Below are positions 1 through 9,940 of a stretch of 64,000 nt of DNA, piece by piece. Below the pieces are notes generated by a model. That model was not told the DNA's origin and made no database searches. It was given only the letters and a program-made list of their open reading frames with translations. This stretch comes from Clostridia bacterium UC5.1-1D2. GTDB lineage: Bacteria > Bacillota > Clostridia > Lachnospirales > Lachnospiraceae. The position numbers and the translations under genes were made by a program. The DNA is taken from NCBI GenBank assembly GCA_001304855.1, contig BBZN01000005.1, positions 1 to 64,000 of the forward strand, in the 5' to 3' direction. Each line of letters begins with the position of its first letter. The stretch's first letter is position 1.

Positions 1-14
1 CTTATTTATATCTG

Positions 15-1577
15 TCACTTGTCGCCTGTGCTGCCGATGGATATGTCCGGCGCACCGGTGAGATTCACATTTCTTGTAACTTTGGCGTCATATGTATCCG
101 CCTTCATAATTTCTGCCAAATCTACGCCTGTGGTTTCCTTCATGGATTCAAACAGCTTTGCCATGACCACGGGAACATTTCCCGCAATGGAGCCCACGCC
201 GTTCTCGGAATCGCTGTTTCCGCCTCCGATAATGGTAATCTTATCAATCTGCGACAAAGGCTCTGCAATCTTTCCTGCAATTTCGGGAAGGACCTGAATC
301 ATCATTTCAGCCATAGCGGCTTTATTATACTTCTGGTAGGCCTCCGCCTTTTTCTCCATACCCTCTGCCTCAGCCAGAGCTTTGGCCCGTATAGCCGCGG
401 CCTCAGCCTCACCCTTAGCCCGGATACCTTCCGCCTCCTGAACCATGGAGTACTTATGCGCTTCCGCAATGGCCTTCTGGGCCTCGGCGTCTTTTTCCTG
501 CTGATACTGCTCTGCATCGGCCTGGGCCTTCTTGGCAAGGGCCTCCTGCTCCTGCTCGTATTTCTTTGCCTCTGCTTCACGCTGGCGTTTGGTCAGTCCG
601 GCTGCCGCTGCCTGTTCGATGGCATACCTGTCGGCGTCGGCTTTTTTGTTGATTTCTGCTTCCAGAGCCTGCTGCTGAACCAGTACTTCCTGCTTGCGGA
701 GCTCTGCTTCACGCTCGGCTTTTGCAATCTGCGCATTGACCGTTGCGGTCTGTATGGTTTTCTGCTGCTCCTGTTTTTGAATTTCGTAAGCGGCGTCAGC
801 CTCAGCCTTCTTGGTATCGGAGGCTTTCTGAAGTTCCGCTTTCTTGATAGCCAGTTCGTTATTCTTCTGGGCGATCTCCGTCTCTGCAATTACCCTTGCA
901 TCGTTGGACGCATTATCAGCTGCAGCCTGGGCGATGGCGATATCCCTCTCAGCCTCGGCTTTTGCAATGGAGGCGTCCTTGCGGATTTTGGAGGTATTGT
1001 CCATACCGAGATCCTGGATGAGACCGTGTTCGTCGGTTACGTTCTGGATGTTGCAGGAGAGTATGTCGATACCCAGCTTCTCCATATCCTTGGAGGCCTT
1101 GGCCATTACCTGGTCTGAGAAGGAATCGCGGTCTGTGTTGATGGCCCTCAGCGTCAGGGTGCCGATGATCTCACGCATATTGCCCTGAAGGGAGTCCTGA
1201 AGGTCGGCGGCAATCTTGGCAGGTTCCTTGTTGAGAAAGTTCCTCATAGCCAGCTTCATCTGGGCGGGATCGTCGGCAACCCTGACCTTGGCAACGGCAT
1301 CCACCATCACATTGATAAAGTCATTGGTGGGTATGTACTCGTCGGTTTTGATATCCACCGTAATCTGTCCAAGATACAGTTTATCCATCTGCTCAAAGAA
1401 TGGAAGTTTCAGGCCGGCCCGTCCGATAAGGACCCGGGGCTCCCTGCGCAGTCCCGATATGATATAAGCGTGATCCGGCGGAGCCTTTACATACCCCTGG
1501 GTTATAATGATGATGACCAGGATGACAGGAATAAGGATTGAGAGAGCTTTCATGATGAACTCTAAATCGAAAAACAT
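15..1577 (-). CDS. Flotillin-like membrane scaffold protein (SPFH/band 7)
   Basis: About 520 residues. A short hydrophobic N-terminal segment (roughly residues 8-28, rich in I, L and V) would anchor it in the membrane, followed by an SPFH/band-7 domain and a long Ala/Glu/Lys/Gln-rich coiled coil typical of flotillins (residues about 190-420). Flotillins organise membrane microdomains; the exact role here is unknown. I chose the ATG at 1577 because AAAGGAG precedes it at proper spacing; an ATG 21 bases upstream lacks a site. It is a single gene downstream of the hydrogenase operon and separated from it by a hairpin. The frame is intact. Confidence 0.9.
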   Translation of the reverse strand: MFFDLEFIMKALSILIPVILVIIIITQGYVKAPPDHAYIISGLRREPRVLIGRAGLKLPFFEQMDKLYLGQITVDIKTDEYIPTNDFINVMVDAVAKVRVADDPAQMKLAMRNFLNKEPAKIAADLQDSLQGNMREIIGTLTLRAINTDRDSFSDQVMAKASKDMEKLGIDILSCNIQNVTDEHGLIQDLGMDNTSKIRKDASIAKAEAERDIAIAQAAADNASNDARVIAETEIAQKNNELAIKKAELQKASDTKKAEADAAYEIQKQEQQKTIQTATVNAQIAKAEREAELRKQEVLVQQQALEAEINKKADADRYAIEQAAAAGLTKRQREAEAKKYEQEQEALAKKAQADAEQYQQEKDAEAQKAIAEAHKYSMVQEAEGIRAKGEAEAAAIRAKALAEAEGMEKKAEAYQKYNKAAMAEMMIQVLPEIAGKIAEPLSQIDKITIIGGGNSDSENGVGSIAGNVPVVMAKLFESMKETTGVDLAEIMKADTYDAKVTRNVNLTGAPDISIGSTGDK

Positions 1578-1730
1578 AGGAACTCCTTTCTGTAACACAT
1601 ATTTTTTTCTTAAAAACTATTATACCATATACTGGAAATGTTGAACAGATTTTTTGCAAATACGACAGAAAGTTAAAGAAAAAAGTAAAAAATATTCAGA
1701 TAAAAACAAGGATTTTTTTGTTCAAAGACA

Positions 1731-1768
1731 AAACAGCGGATACAGGGGCAAGCCCATATCCGCTGTTT
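1731..1768. terminator. Strong hairpin between hydA and the flotillin gene
   Basis: AAACAGCGGATA at 1731-1742 pairs perfectly over 12 bp with 1757-1768 across a 14-base loop. A T-run follows on the plus strand and a weaker T-rich stretch on the minus strand. It probably ends the hydrogenase operon transcript before the flotillin promoter. The rest of the gap 1599-1893 is AT-rich and holds no convincing gene. Confidence 0.7.
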
Positions 1769-1893
1769 CGTTTTTATATACATTGCTTGCAAAAAACCAA
1801 GGGAATAAAGTAACGTTCATCCGCCGCCGGAACATGAGGGGCCTAAGGGGCCGGCCTGATTCCCATGGCGGATGACAACTGAGATTCGTGCTT

Positions 1894-3632
1894 TTAATTA
1901 ATAGTTCTCTTAACGTAGGTGGTATGGAGCAGGTGATGCGCCTTCTCGCTTCCGGGCTCGCCCAGGTAAGTGGAATAGAGCTCCTTGATGGCGGGATTCT
2001 CATGGGACTTACGAATCGGGTTGTTGGAATCGATGTCGTAGAGCACCTTTGCCCGAAGTGCGCGTATATCGGTGGTGTTGCGCACATATCCCGGCTGCTG
2101 AGGCTGTCCGCCGCCGTTTACACAGCCGCCGGGGCATCCCATAATCTCAATAAAGTGATAGTCGGCCTCGCCGGATTTTACTTTTTCAAGCAGCGCTTTC
2201 GCATTTCCCAGACCGGAGGCCACAGCAACCTTTACGTCCATGCCTGCAACATTGTAGGTAGCTTCCTTGATGCCCTGGGTACCCCGGACATCCTCGAAAT
2301 CCAGCTTGGGCAGCTCCTGGCCTGTCAATGTCTCCACAGCGGTTCTGAGGGCGGCTTCCATAACGCCGCCGGTAGCGCCGAAGATAACGGCGGCGCCGGT
2401 TCCAAGACCCAGAGGCGCGTCGAACTCCTCCTCAGGAAGATCCAGGAAACGAAGACCGGCCTTTTTGATCATGCGGGCAAGCTCTCTTGTGGTAATGGAA
2501 ATGTCCACGTCGGGCATGCCGTTGGCAGCCTGATCCTCACGGCCAATCTCAAACTTCTTGGCTGTACAGGGCATAACGCTGACGCTTACGATATTCTTCG
2601 GATCGATGCCGGCTTTCTCAGCGTAGTAGGACTTGGCTACAGCGCCGAACATCTGCTGGGGAGACTTGCAGGAGGACAGGTTTTCCGTCATGTCCGGGAA
2701 GTAGTGCTCACAGTATTTTACCCATCCCGGTGAACAGGAGGTAATCATAGGCAGCACGCCGCCCTTCTGTACACGCTCGATGAATTCATGGGCCTCCTCC
2801 ATTATGGTTAAGTCAGCGGAGAAGTTGGTATCAAATACCTTGTCAAAGCCCAGACGGCGCAGGGCGGCAGCCATCTTGCCTTCACATCGGTGCCGATAGG
2901 CAGGCCGAATTCCTCGCCCAGTCCCGCGCGTACGGCAGGAGCAGTCTGTACGATCACATGCTTGGAAGGATCTGCAATTGCCGCAAATACATCGGCTGTG
3001 TAATCCTTCTCTGTCAGCGCGCCGGTAGGACATACTGCGATACACTGACCGCAGGATACGCAGGAAGTCTCTCCAAGTCCCATCTCAAAGGCAGAGCCGA
3101 TGTCTGTTGCGAATCCGCGATGGTTTGGGCCGATAACGCCGATGTTCTGTACATTTTCACAGACAGCCACACAACGGCGGCAAAGAATGCATTTGCTGTT
3201 GTCGCGGATCATGTGGGCGGCGGAGTAATCAACCTCTGAGGGGGTTTTCTCGCCGTCGTAATAGCTTTCATCCTCAACGCCCAGCTCATGAGCCAGTTCC
3301 TGAAGTTCACAATGTCCGCTGCGGACACAGGACAGACAGGAACGGTTGTGGTTGGATAACAGAAGCTGAATGGTTTTCTTTCTGGAATCCAGAACCTTTG
3401 GCGTGTTTGTGAATACTTCCATGCCTTCTTCCACAGGGAATACACAGGAAGTTACAAGTTTTCCGTTTTTCAATTCTACGATACAGATACGGCAGGCGCC
3501 AATCTCGTTGATTTCCTTTAAGAAACACAGTGTGGGAATCTCGATGTGGGCCAGTCTGGCTGCCTCCAGGATAGTGGAACCTTTGGGAGCGGTAACTGCA
3601 ATGCCGTTTATTTTAAGATTAATTGTCTCCAT
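1894..3632 (-). CDS. hydA: [FeFe] hydrogenase catalytic subunit, bifurcating type (one frameshift)
   Basis: Iron-only hydrogenase of about 580 residues that makes or consumes H2 with ferredoxin and NADH when complexed with HydB and HydC. The N-terminus has a 2Fe-2S ferredoxin domain (Cys of CFLKEINEIGACRIC), a His/Cys cluster region and two 4Fe-4S motifs (CILCRRCVAVCENV, CVSCGQCIAVCPTG). The C-terminal H-cluster domain carries TSCSPGW, MPCTAKKFE and MGCPGGCVNGGGQP. The reading frame breaks near 2880 between GTDV and GKMAAALRRLGFDKVF, fixed by adding one G, so I regard it as one gene. A GGGAGG site precedes ATG 3632. It lies 17 bases after hydB in the same operon. Confidence 0.93.
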
Positions 3633-3649
3633 TGTCTTTTCTCCCTCCC

Positions 3650-5439
3650 TTATTTTTTGTAAATAGCGCCGAACTTACATTTCTCCATACAGGCGCCGCA
3701 CTTGATACACTTGTTTAAGTCGATGACGTGCGGATTCTTAACGCTTCCCACAATAGCGCCGGCCGGACAGGTACGTGCACATAAGGTACATCCGCGGCAC
3801 TTATCGCGGTCGATGACATAGGACAGAAGCGCCTTACATACGCCGGCCGGGCAGCGTTTTTCTTTGATATGCGCCTCGTACTCGTCACGGAAGAAATGAA
3901 GGGTGGACAGTACAGGGTTTGGTGCAGTCTGTCCCAGACCGCACAGGGAGTTTGCCTTTACGTAGTTGCAGAGTTCCTCCAGCTTATCCAGGTCGGACAT
4001 CTCTGCCTGGCCTTTGGTAATCTTTTCAAGAATCTCCAGCATACGCTTTGTGCCGATACGGCAGGCCGTACATTTTCCGCAGGACTCCTCAACGGTGAAC
4101 TCCAGGAAGAACTTGGCGATATCCACCATGCAGTCGTCCTCATCCATTACAATCAGACCGCCGGATCCCATCATGGAGCCGATGGAAATCAGATTGTCAT
4201 AGTCGATGGGAATATCAAAATGCTCCGCAGGGATACATCCGCCGGAAGGTCCGCCGGTCTGCGCCGCCTTGAATTTCTTGCCGTTGGGAATGCCGCCGCC
4301 GATCTCGTCGATAACGGTGCGGAGTGTGGTGCCCATAGGAACCTCCACCAGGCCGGTATTGTTGATTTTGCCGCCCAATGCGAATACCTTGGTTCCTTTG
4401 GATTTCTCAGTACCCATGGATGCAAACCACTCAGGGCCGTTTAAGATAATCTGAGGGATGTTGGCATAAGTCTCAACATTGTTCAGGATACTTGGCTTTC
4501 CGAAGAGGCCCTTCTGAGCAGGGAAAGGCGGTCTTGGCCTGGGCTCGCCTCTCTTGCCCTCGATGGAGGTCATAAGAGCAGTCTCCTCGCCGCAGACAAA
4601 GGCTCCTGCACCCAGACGCAGTTCCAGGTCAAAGTCAAAGCCGGTTCCGAATATATTTTTGCCTAACAGTTCCATCTCCCTTGCCTGCTGAAGGGCAATG
4701 TTGAGCCGGTCCACTGCGATGGGATACTCGGCGCGCACGTAGATGTAACCCTGGTTTGCGCCGATGGCGTAGCTGCGATGGCCATAGCCTCAATCAGTGC
4801 GTGGGGATCGCCTTCCAGTACGGAACGGTCCATGAATGCGCCAGGATCGCCCTCATCGGCATTACAACAGACATATTTCTGATCCGCGTCGTTCTGCTTG
4901 CAGAGCTTCCACTTTAATCCCGTTGGGAAACCTGCGCCTCCGCGGCCCCTCAGGCCCGCATCCAGCAGAGTCTGGATAACGTCGTCGGGCGTCATTTCCG
5001 TTAAAACTTTACCCAGGGCCTGGTATCCGCCTGTGCCGATATATTCCTCAATATTTTCCGGATTGATAACGCCGCAGTTGCGCAGGGCAATGCGGTGCTG
5101 CTTCTTGTAGAAATCAGTATCGCTTAAAGCTTTGATACCGCCGCCGGCGCTTACCGTCTCCTGATAGAGAAGGCGTGTAACCACCCGGCCCTTTAAAAAG
5201 TGCTCGGATACGATCTCCGGGATATCTTCCGGCTGTACCATGGAATAGAAGGTGGCTTCCGGATATACAATCATAATAGGACCTAAAGCGCAGAGACCGT
5301 GACAACCTGTCTCAACCACTGCAATTTCATCTTCCAGTCCCTGTTTATTAATCTCATACTGCAGGGCTTCCATAATCTTCGGACTTCCGGAGGAAGTACA
5401 GCCGGTGCCGCCGCAGACTAACACGTGTGAACGATACAT
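3650..5439 (-). CDS. hydB: NuoF-like flavoprotein subunit of bifurcating hydrogenase (one frameshift)
   Basis: Roughly 595 residues: an N-terminal 2Fe-2S thioredoxin-like domain ([14 protein letters not shown], then CHGLCALGP), the NADH/FMN-binding NuoF core ([30 protein letters not shown]), the [14 protein letters not shown] 4Fe-4S motif and two C-terminal ferredoxin-type clusters ([32 protein letters not shown]). It oxidises or reduces NAD(H) for the HydABC complex. The frame breaks near 4772 in codons for [18 protein letters not shown][C]TAC has lost one C. The first fragment ends at 4663 and the second opens upstream of 4738, so the overlap covers the break. Start ATG 5439 follows GGAGG. 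Confidence 0.93.
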
Positions 5440-5453
5440 GGTGTTTTCCTCCT

Positions 5454-5831
5454 TTATTTAAGACCTGCAGCGCCCATGGTATATTTCTCAACAGGATGCC
5501 CGCCTACTAAGTGGCGTTCAATCACTTCAAGGGCTTTGTCAGCGTTCATTTTTACATATGTAACTTTTTCCTTGCCTGGCTCTAAAACCTCTACGATCGG
5601 CTCATACTGGCATAAGCCGATACAGCCTGTCTGGGTTACGGTGATTCTGTCGGTCAGACCTCTGGTCTGCACCTCCTGTGCCAGTGTATTGAGAACAGGC
5701 CTTGCGCCGGCTGCAATCCCACAGGTAGCCATGCCCACTACAACGCGGGTATGATTGTGGTCCTCAGCGCGGAGATTGACCTGACTCTGCATTTTTTCTC
5801 TGATTGCCTGTAATTCAGCAAGAGTTTTCAT
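5454..5831 (-). CDS. 2Fe-2S thioredoxin-like ferredoxin protein
   Basis: Intact 125-residue protein with the thioredoxin-like 2Fe-2S pattern: [11 protein letters not shown] near residue 37 and CIGLCQYEP near residue 70, both Cys pairs as in NuoE/NuoF-type ferredoxin domains. It sits between the kinase-like ATPase gene and hydB, 14 bases before hydB, so it is probably an accessory electron carrier subunit of the hydrogenase. The site GAGGAGGATAATCGCAC leads into ATG 5831. The upstream gap contains hairpin repeats. Confidence 0.85.
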   Translation of the reverse strand: MKTLAELQAIREKMQSQVNLRAEDHNHTRVVVGMATCGIAAGARPVLNTLAQEVQTRGLTDRITVTQTGCIGLCQYEPIVEVLEPGKEKVTYVKMNADKALEVIERHLVGGHPVEKYTMGAAGLK

Positions 5832-5847
5832 GTGCGATTATCCTCCT

Positions 5848-5997
5848 CGTTATGAGCACTTAGAGACCGTACTTTGGTCTCTTACGTGCGATACATGTAA
5901 CTGGTACTTAGCGGGCGTCTTTTGACCGCTTAGTACAGTTGCCCGTTATGAGCACTTAGAGACCGTCTTTTGGTCTCTTACGTGCGATACATGTAAC
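5848..5997. repeat. Tandem imperfect palindromic repeats inside the hydrogenase operon
   Basis: A 54-base unit occurs at 5848-5901 and 5944-5997 with two mismatches. Each unit can fold on itself: AGAGACC pairs with GGTCTCT around a 7-base loop, with outer pairs GCAC/GTGC and GTTA/TAAC. Between the copies a third hairpin pairs GTACTTAGCGG (from about 5903) with CCGCTTAGTAC with one mismatch. These lie between the ATPase gene and the 2Fe-2S gene. They may stabilise or process the mRNA. Confidence 0.75.
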
Positions 5998-6012
5998 ATG
6001 GTACGGCCTTTT

Positions 6013-6569
6013 TTAAATTTGGGCCCCGCCATCAGTTTCCCTTTGATTCTCTGTCAGATATTCCATTATGTAAGCGGAGATTTCCGGGCTGTTCAGGGGA
6101 ATTCCCCCAAGGATTTCCCGCATTTCCCGCGTATCCAGTGTAAATGACGCTTCATTATACGTGTAGGTATAGAGAAAATCCGTATCCGGGTGATATACAA
6201 TCAGATTATGAATGGTCGCGTTCATATCTCCGAGAGGCATCCGGTCGATGTGGGACAGTCCAAAGACTGCTGTAACCGTAGTTCCTTTACCGGGCTCCGA
6301 TTCAATGTGGAAGCTTCCGCCTGTGCTCTCCGCCGCCATTTTGAAAAATGAACGCCCAAACCTACTTTTCTTGTAGTTCTGGTGGTAAAGAAAGGATCCG
6401 TTACATGGGCCACCTGTTCAGGGGTCATTCCGCAGCCGTCATCAGCAATGACAATGGTCAGATTGTCATGAAGGGTGTCGGCCGTCACCAGAATGGTCAC
6501 CAAAGAGGCGCCTGCCCGTGTGGAATTTTCAGCTACATCCAATACGTTCAGGGAAATCTCGGTCATCAT
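6013..6569 (-). CDS. Histidine-kinase-type ATP-binding protein in hydrogenase operon (one frameshift)
   Basis: About 185 residues with a GHKL ATPase fold: N box SLNVLDVAENSTRAGAS, G1 box DDGCGM, F box DPFFTTR, G2 box VGLG and a later GKGTTV motif. It has no visible phosphoacceptor domain or sensor region. Clostridial hydrogenase operons often carry such a gene next to the NuoE-like subunit; its role is presumed regulatory. The frame breaks near 6343 (GTTC[C]ATTTTTC has lost a C), after which the second frame continues KMAAESTGGSFHIES. A downstream relative of the other ATP-binding gene at 7773, but the two are not copies. Confidence 0.8.
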
Positions 6570-6573
6570 AGGC

Positions 6574-7067
6574 TTAGTTGTACTTGGCTAAGATGCCGGT
6601 ATATCGTCAACTGTAAGTCTGCCGTATACCTCGCCGTTGATCATCATGACGGGAGCAAGTCCGCATGCACCGACGCATCGACAGGAATCCAGGGAGAATT
6701 TGCCATCTGCTGTACATTCACCGTTGGTGATGCCCAGCAATTCTTCCAGTTTACTGAAGATTTCACCGGAACCTTTGACGTAACATGCTGTGCCGAGACA
6801 GACGGATACCTTGTACTTGCCCTTTGGCTGTAAAGCGAACTGGGCATAAAATGTGGATACTCCGTAGACCTTTTCCAGCGGAATACCCATCTCATCAGAT
6901 ATCATGGTCTGCACTTCGATAGGAAGATAACCATAAATGTCCTGGGCCTTTTGCATAACCGGCATCAGCGCGCCAGGCTGGTCCTTGAGCTGGGCAATCA
7001 CTGCTTTCAGCGCTGCTTCCTGCTCAGGTGTCCCCTGAAAGGGAACGGTTTGTTTTTTGCAAGCCAT
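6574..7067 (-). CDS. hydC: NuoE-like 2Fe-2S subunit of bifurcating hydrogenase (3' frameshift)
   Basis: About 163 residues: N-terminal helical bundle (PEQEAALKAVIAQLKDQPG ... YLPIEV), then the 2Fe-2S thioredoxin fold with CLGTACYVKG and CRCVGACGLAP, matching NuoE and HydC. It passes electrons between HydB and HydA. ATG 7067 is preceded by GAGGAGGTAAGAAAAAG; the ATG 36 bases further up has no site. The last codons are shifted: CCGGC[C]ATC has lost a C near 6594, so the natural end is ...ILAKYN with stop at 6574. First gene of the minus-strand hydrogenase operon. Confidence 0.9.
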
Positions 7068-7084
7068 CTTTTTCTTACCTCCTC

Positions 7085-7361
7085 TTAGTTGTACATTGTG
7101 CAATGTATCAATATTTTATCATGGAAATGAAAAAAAATCTACCTTTTATGTGAAAATTCTAACGATAAAAAACATGTTAAAAAACGGAATTGTATTGAAA
7201 ATCAACAAAATGGATGGTATGCTATATTGTATTAAATTGCATACAATTGTCGCAGGGAAACAAACAGGCATTTCAGGGGATCAACGGACTAAAAAACCAA
7301 AAACGGAACCAAAGCTCAAAGTTGTGGCGGAGGGAACCAGGCAATTAAGGAGAGGCAAAGT
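7085..7361. promoter_or_regulatory. Divergent control region between hydrogenase operon and sensory hydrogenase cluster
   Basis: No gene is visible in this AT-rich gap. On the plus strand TTGAAA (7195) and TATGCT (7219) make a plausible promoter. Two overlapping inverted repeats cover it: GTATGC / GCATAC at 7218-7223 and 7239-7244, and ATTGTAT / ATACAAT at 7226-7232 and 7241-7247 with an 8-base spacer. ATTGTAT also occurs at 7189. These look like binding sites for a regulator acting on both operons. The classical Rex operator is not matched exactly. Confidence 0.45.
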
Positions 7362-7709
7362 ATGACGGTAAGAGACGCGAGAGACATTTTAGGCGCCAGG
7401 GTGCTGGTGGGAGAAGAATTTCTGGACAGGGAGGTAAAGTCGGCCTGCGGATCGGATATGATGAGCGATGTGCTGGCATTTTCAAAGGACCATTCTATTC
7501 TCATTACAGGATTATGCAACCCGCAGGTTATCAGGACTGCAGAAATGCTAGACATTGTCTGTCTGATTTTTGTCAGGGGTAAGAAGCCGGACGAGGCCAT
7601 GCTGGAGATGGCCAGAGAGAGGGAGCTGGTAGTGATGGCCACAGGCCACCGCATGTTTTCCGCCTGCGGTATGCTCTATGAAGCCGGGCTTCACGGAGGC
7701 GCCATCTGA
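7362..7709 (+). CDS. DRTGG domain protein, first of sensory hydrogenase cluster
   Basis: Intact 115-residue protein of the DRTGG family (MTVRDARDILGARVL ... SDVLAFSKDHSILITGLCNPQVIRTAEMLDI). DRTGG domains are small alpha/beta modules seen beside CBS or HPr-kinase-like domains; ligand unknown. In clostridia such genes occur beside iron-only hydrogenase regulatory genes, as here. It heads the plus-strand cluster that diverges from hydC and shares the control region with it. Confidence 0.75.
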   Translation: MTVRDARDILGARVLVGEEFLDREVKSACGSDMMSDVLAFSKDHSILITGLCNPQVIRTAEMLDIVCLIFVRGKKPDEAMLEMARERELVVMATGHRMFSACGMLYEAGLHGGAI

Positions 7710-7772
7710 CGGCCCGGGGGAGAAGAAAGACTGCCGGGCGGTATTACTATATAAATATGAAGGGAACCGATT

Positions 7773-8200
7773 ATGGAGAATGCAATTGTTTTAACATATG
7801 ACATATCGGCTGACGACTTTACCAGGCAGGGGAGGCCAGCAGCGATGTGAAACGGAAATTAAAGCAGATGGGTGTTGACCCTGAGGCGATCCGCAAGGTC
7901 GCCATTGCTATGTACGAGGGTGAGATTAATATGGTAATCCATGCCAAGGGCGGATTGATTACCGTGGAGATTACGCCGGAAGCGATTAAGATGATACTGG
8001 CGGACGTAGGCCCCGGTATCCCGGATGTGGAATTGGCCATGCAGGCAGGGTATTCCACTGCGCCGGATGAGATTCGTTCCCTGGGCTTTGGGGCGGGCAT
8101 GGGCCTTCCCAACATGAAGAAATACTCCGATGAGATGGAGATAGACTCCAGAATCGGGGAAGGAACCACCATCACAATGACTGTGAAAATAGGTGGATGA
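7773..8200 (+). CDS. RsbW-like ATP-binding (anti-sigma/serine kinase fold) protein (one frameshift)
   Basis: About 142 residues: MENAIVLTYDISADDFT at the start, an N box with YEGEINMVIHAKGG, DVGPGIPD G1 box and GLGAGMGLPNMKKYSD-like G2 region, ending with GEGTTITMTV. This is the single-domain GHKL ATPase typical of RsbW/SpoIIAB-like serine kinases. The frame breaks at about 7826, where ACCAGG[G]CAGG has lost a G; the long open frame starts only at 7847. TGA 8198 overlaps the region leading into the hydrogenase-like gene, suggesting coupled translation. Confidence 0.82.
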
Positions 8201-8210
8201 GGACATTCAA

Positions 8211-9632
8211 ATGGATAAATTTTATCATTCTGTGAGACTGGACGAATCCCTGTGCAAGGGCTGCATCAACTGCATTAAGCGGTGTCCCACCGAGGCTATC
8301 AGGGTGCGGGGAGGCAAAGCCAGCATCAACAACAAATTCTGCATTGACTGCGGCGAGTGCATCAGGGTCTGTCCCCATCACGCCAAGCATGCCACCTATG
8401 ACAAGCTGGACGTGATGAAAAAATACGAATATACGGTGGCCCTTCCGGCCCCGTCTCTTTACAGCCAGTTTAACAATCTGGATGATGTGAACATTGTGCT
8501 GAACGCCCTTCTGCGAATGGGCTTTGACGATGTGTTCGAGGTCAGTGCGGCTGCGGAGCTGGTCAGCGAGGCTACCAGACAGTACATATCGGAACATGAG
8601 GGGCAGCTGCCCCTCATCAGCACAGCCTGCCCCTCTGTGGTGCGGCTGATCCGGGTGCGCTTTCCCAACCTCATACCCCACCTGCTGCCCCTGAATCCGC
8701 CCATAGAGGTGGCGGCCATGCTGGCCGTGGAGAAGGCCATGGAGGAAACGGGGTTTCCCAGGGAAAAAATCGGCATTATATTCATATCCCCCTGTCCTTC
8801 CAAGGTAACTTATGTGCGCTCGCCTCTGGGCACAGAGCACAGCCAGGTGGATCATGTGCTGGCGATCAAGGATGTGTATCCCAAGCTTCTGGCCTGCATG
8901 AAGGCGGTGGGCGGAGAGGATTATCCGGTTATCGGAACCTCCGGGAAGATTGGAATCAGCTGGGGACACAGCGGCGGGGAGGCCAGCGGGCTTTTTACGG
9001 AGAGCTACCTGGCTGCAGACGGAATTGAGAATGTGATCCGGGTGCTGGAGGACATGGAGGACCAGAAGTTTACAAATCTGAGGTTTGTGGAGCTGAACGC
9101 CTGCAACGGCGGCTGTGTGGGCGGCGTGCTGACGGTGGAAAATCCCTATGTGGCTGAGGTAAAGCTGAAGCGTCTGCGCAAGTACATGCCGGTGGCAAGG
9201 AGCCACATACATGACAGCGAGGCAGGGATTATTAAGTGGACCACAGGCGTGGAGTACGAACCGGTATTCAGCCTGGGCAATAATATGATGGAGAGTTTTT
9301 CGCGCCTGAATCAGGTGGAGCGTCTTGTGAAGAAATTTCCGGGGCTGGACTGCGGCTCCTGCGGGGCTCCTACCTGTAAGGCGCTGGCTGAGGACATTGT
9401 GAGAGGAAGCGCCAGTGAGACGGACTGCGTGTACTATCTGCGTGAAAATCTTCACAAGTTGTCTGAGGAAGTGTCGGTGCTGGCTGAGGATCTGCACAAC
9501 GGAGATAAGGGCGGAAGGGAAACCCTTCGGATCCTGAAGGAGTATATTCAGAGAATATCCGACGAAATGTCTCTGCTGGACAAAAAGAGGAAGATGAGGA
9601 TGAGGAATGACAGTACAGGGATTGGTAGATGA
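8211..9632 (+). CDS. Iron-only hydrogenase-like protein, putative H2 sensor
   Basis: About 473 residues, intact. N-terminal two 4Fe-4S clusters (CKGCINCIKRCPTEAI, CIDCGECIRVCPHHAK), then an H-cluster-like domain with degenerate loops: TACPSVV in place of TSCCPGW, SPCPSKVTY in place of MPCxxKxxE, and ELNACNGGCVGG. The C-terminal part holds an Fe-S domain DCGSCGAPTCKALAEDIVRG. Cluster-binding Cys remain, but the second Cys of loop 1, which relays protons in catalytic enzymes, is absent; this fits a sensory rather than a catalytic protein. Start ATG 8211 fits the GAGGA at 8199; GTG 8193 is an alternative. No PAS domain is seen. Confidence 0.85.
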   Translation: MDKFYHSVRLDESLCKGCINCIKRCPTEAIRVRGGKASINNKFCIDCGECIRVCPHHAKHATYDKLDVMKKYEYTVALPAPSLYSQFNNLDDVNIVLNALLRMGFDDVFEVSAAAELVSEATRQYISEHEGQLPLISTACPSVVRLIRVRFPNLIPHLLPLNPPIEVAAMLAVEKAMEETGFPREKIGIIFISPCPSKVTYVRSPLGTEHSQVDHVLAIKDVYPKLLACMKAVGGEDYPVIGTSGKIGISWGHSGGEASGLFTESYLAADGIENVIRVLEDMEDQKFTNLRFVELNACNGGCVGGVLTVENPYVAEVKLKRLRKYMPVARSHIHDSEAGIIKWTTGVEYEPVFSLGNNMMESFSRLNQVERLVKKFPGLDCGSCGAPTCKALAEDIVRGSASETDCVYYLRENLHKLSEEVSVLAEDLHNGDKGGRETLRILKEYIQRISDEMSLLDKKRKMRMRNDSTGIGR

Positions 9633-9940
9633 GGGCATATTTAAGGTTGTGAATCTGGGGGATCAGCTGGAGCGGGAGATAACGGCGCCGTTCTGCTGCG
9701 ACCTTTTGAGCATAGCCATGGGCAGGGCGCCTGCAGCTGCGCCTGGGTGACGGTCATGGGAAATATGAACACGCTGGCGGTGGCCACGCTCACAGATGCG
9801 GCCTGCATTATACTGGCGGAGGGCGCGGCTTTGGACGGGATTGCCAGTAAAAAGCGGAGGACCAGGAGATTACCGTGTTCGCCACGGATATGCCGATTTT
9901 TGAGGCGGCTCTTAAGGTTCACGGGCTTTTGGCATGCTGA
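9607..9940 (+). CDS. Second DRTGG-type small protein (two frameshifts)
   Basis: Reconstructs to about 111 residues: MTVQGLVDEGIFKVVNLGD ... GCAWVTVMGNMNTLAVATLTDAACIILAEGAALDG ... HGLLAC. Related in layout to the DRTGG protein at 7362. Two single-G losses break it: CTGCAG[G]CTGC at about 9736 and AAAAAG[G]CGGAGG at about 9854. It overlaps the 3' end of the hydrogenase-like gene by 26 bases, and its stop overlaps the PHP start, so the genes are translationally coupled. Confidence 0.75.

Noticed and set aside
302..1467. Long open frames opposite the flotillin gene
   Set aside because: They mirror the biased Ala/Glu/Lys coiled coil and have no start signals.
7085..7361. Rex operator controlling the hydrogenase genes
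   Set aside because: No TTGTTAANNNNTTAACAA-like match; the nearest word has the wrong spacing. Only generic inverted repeats are reported.
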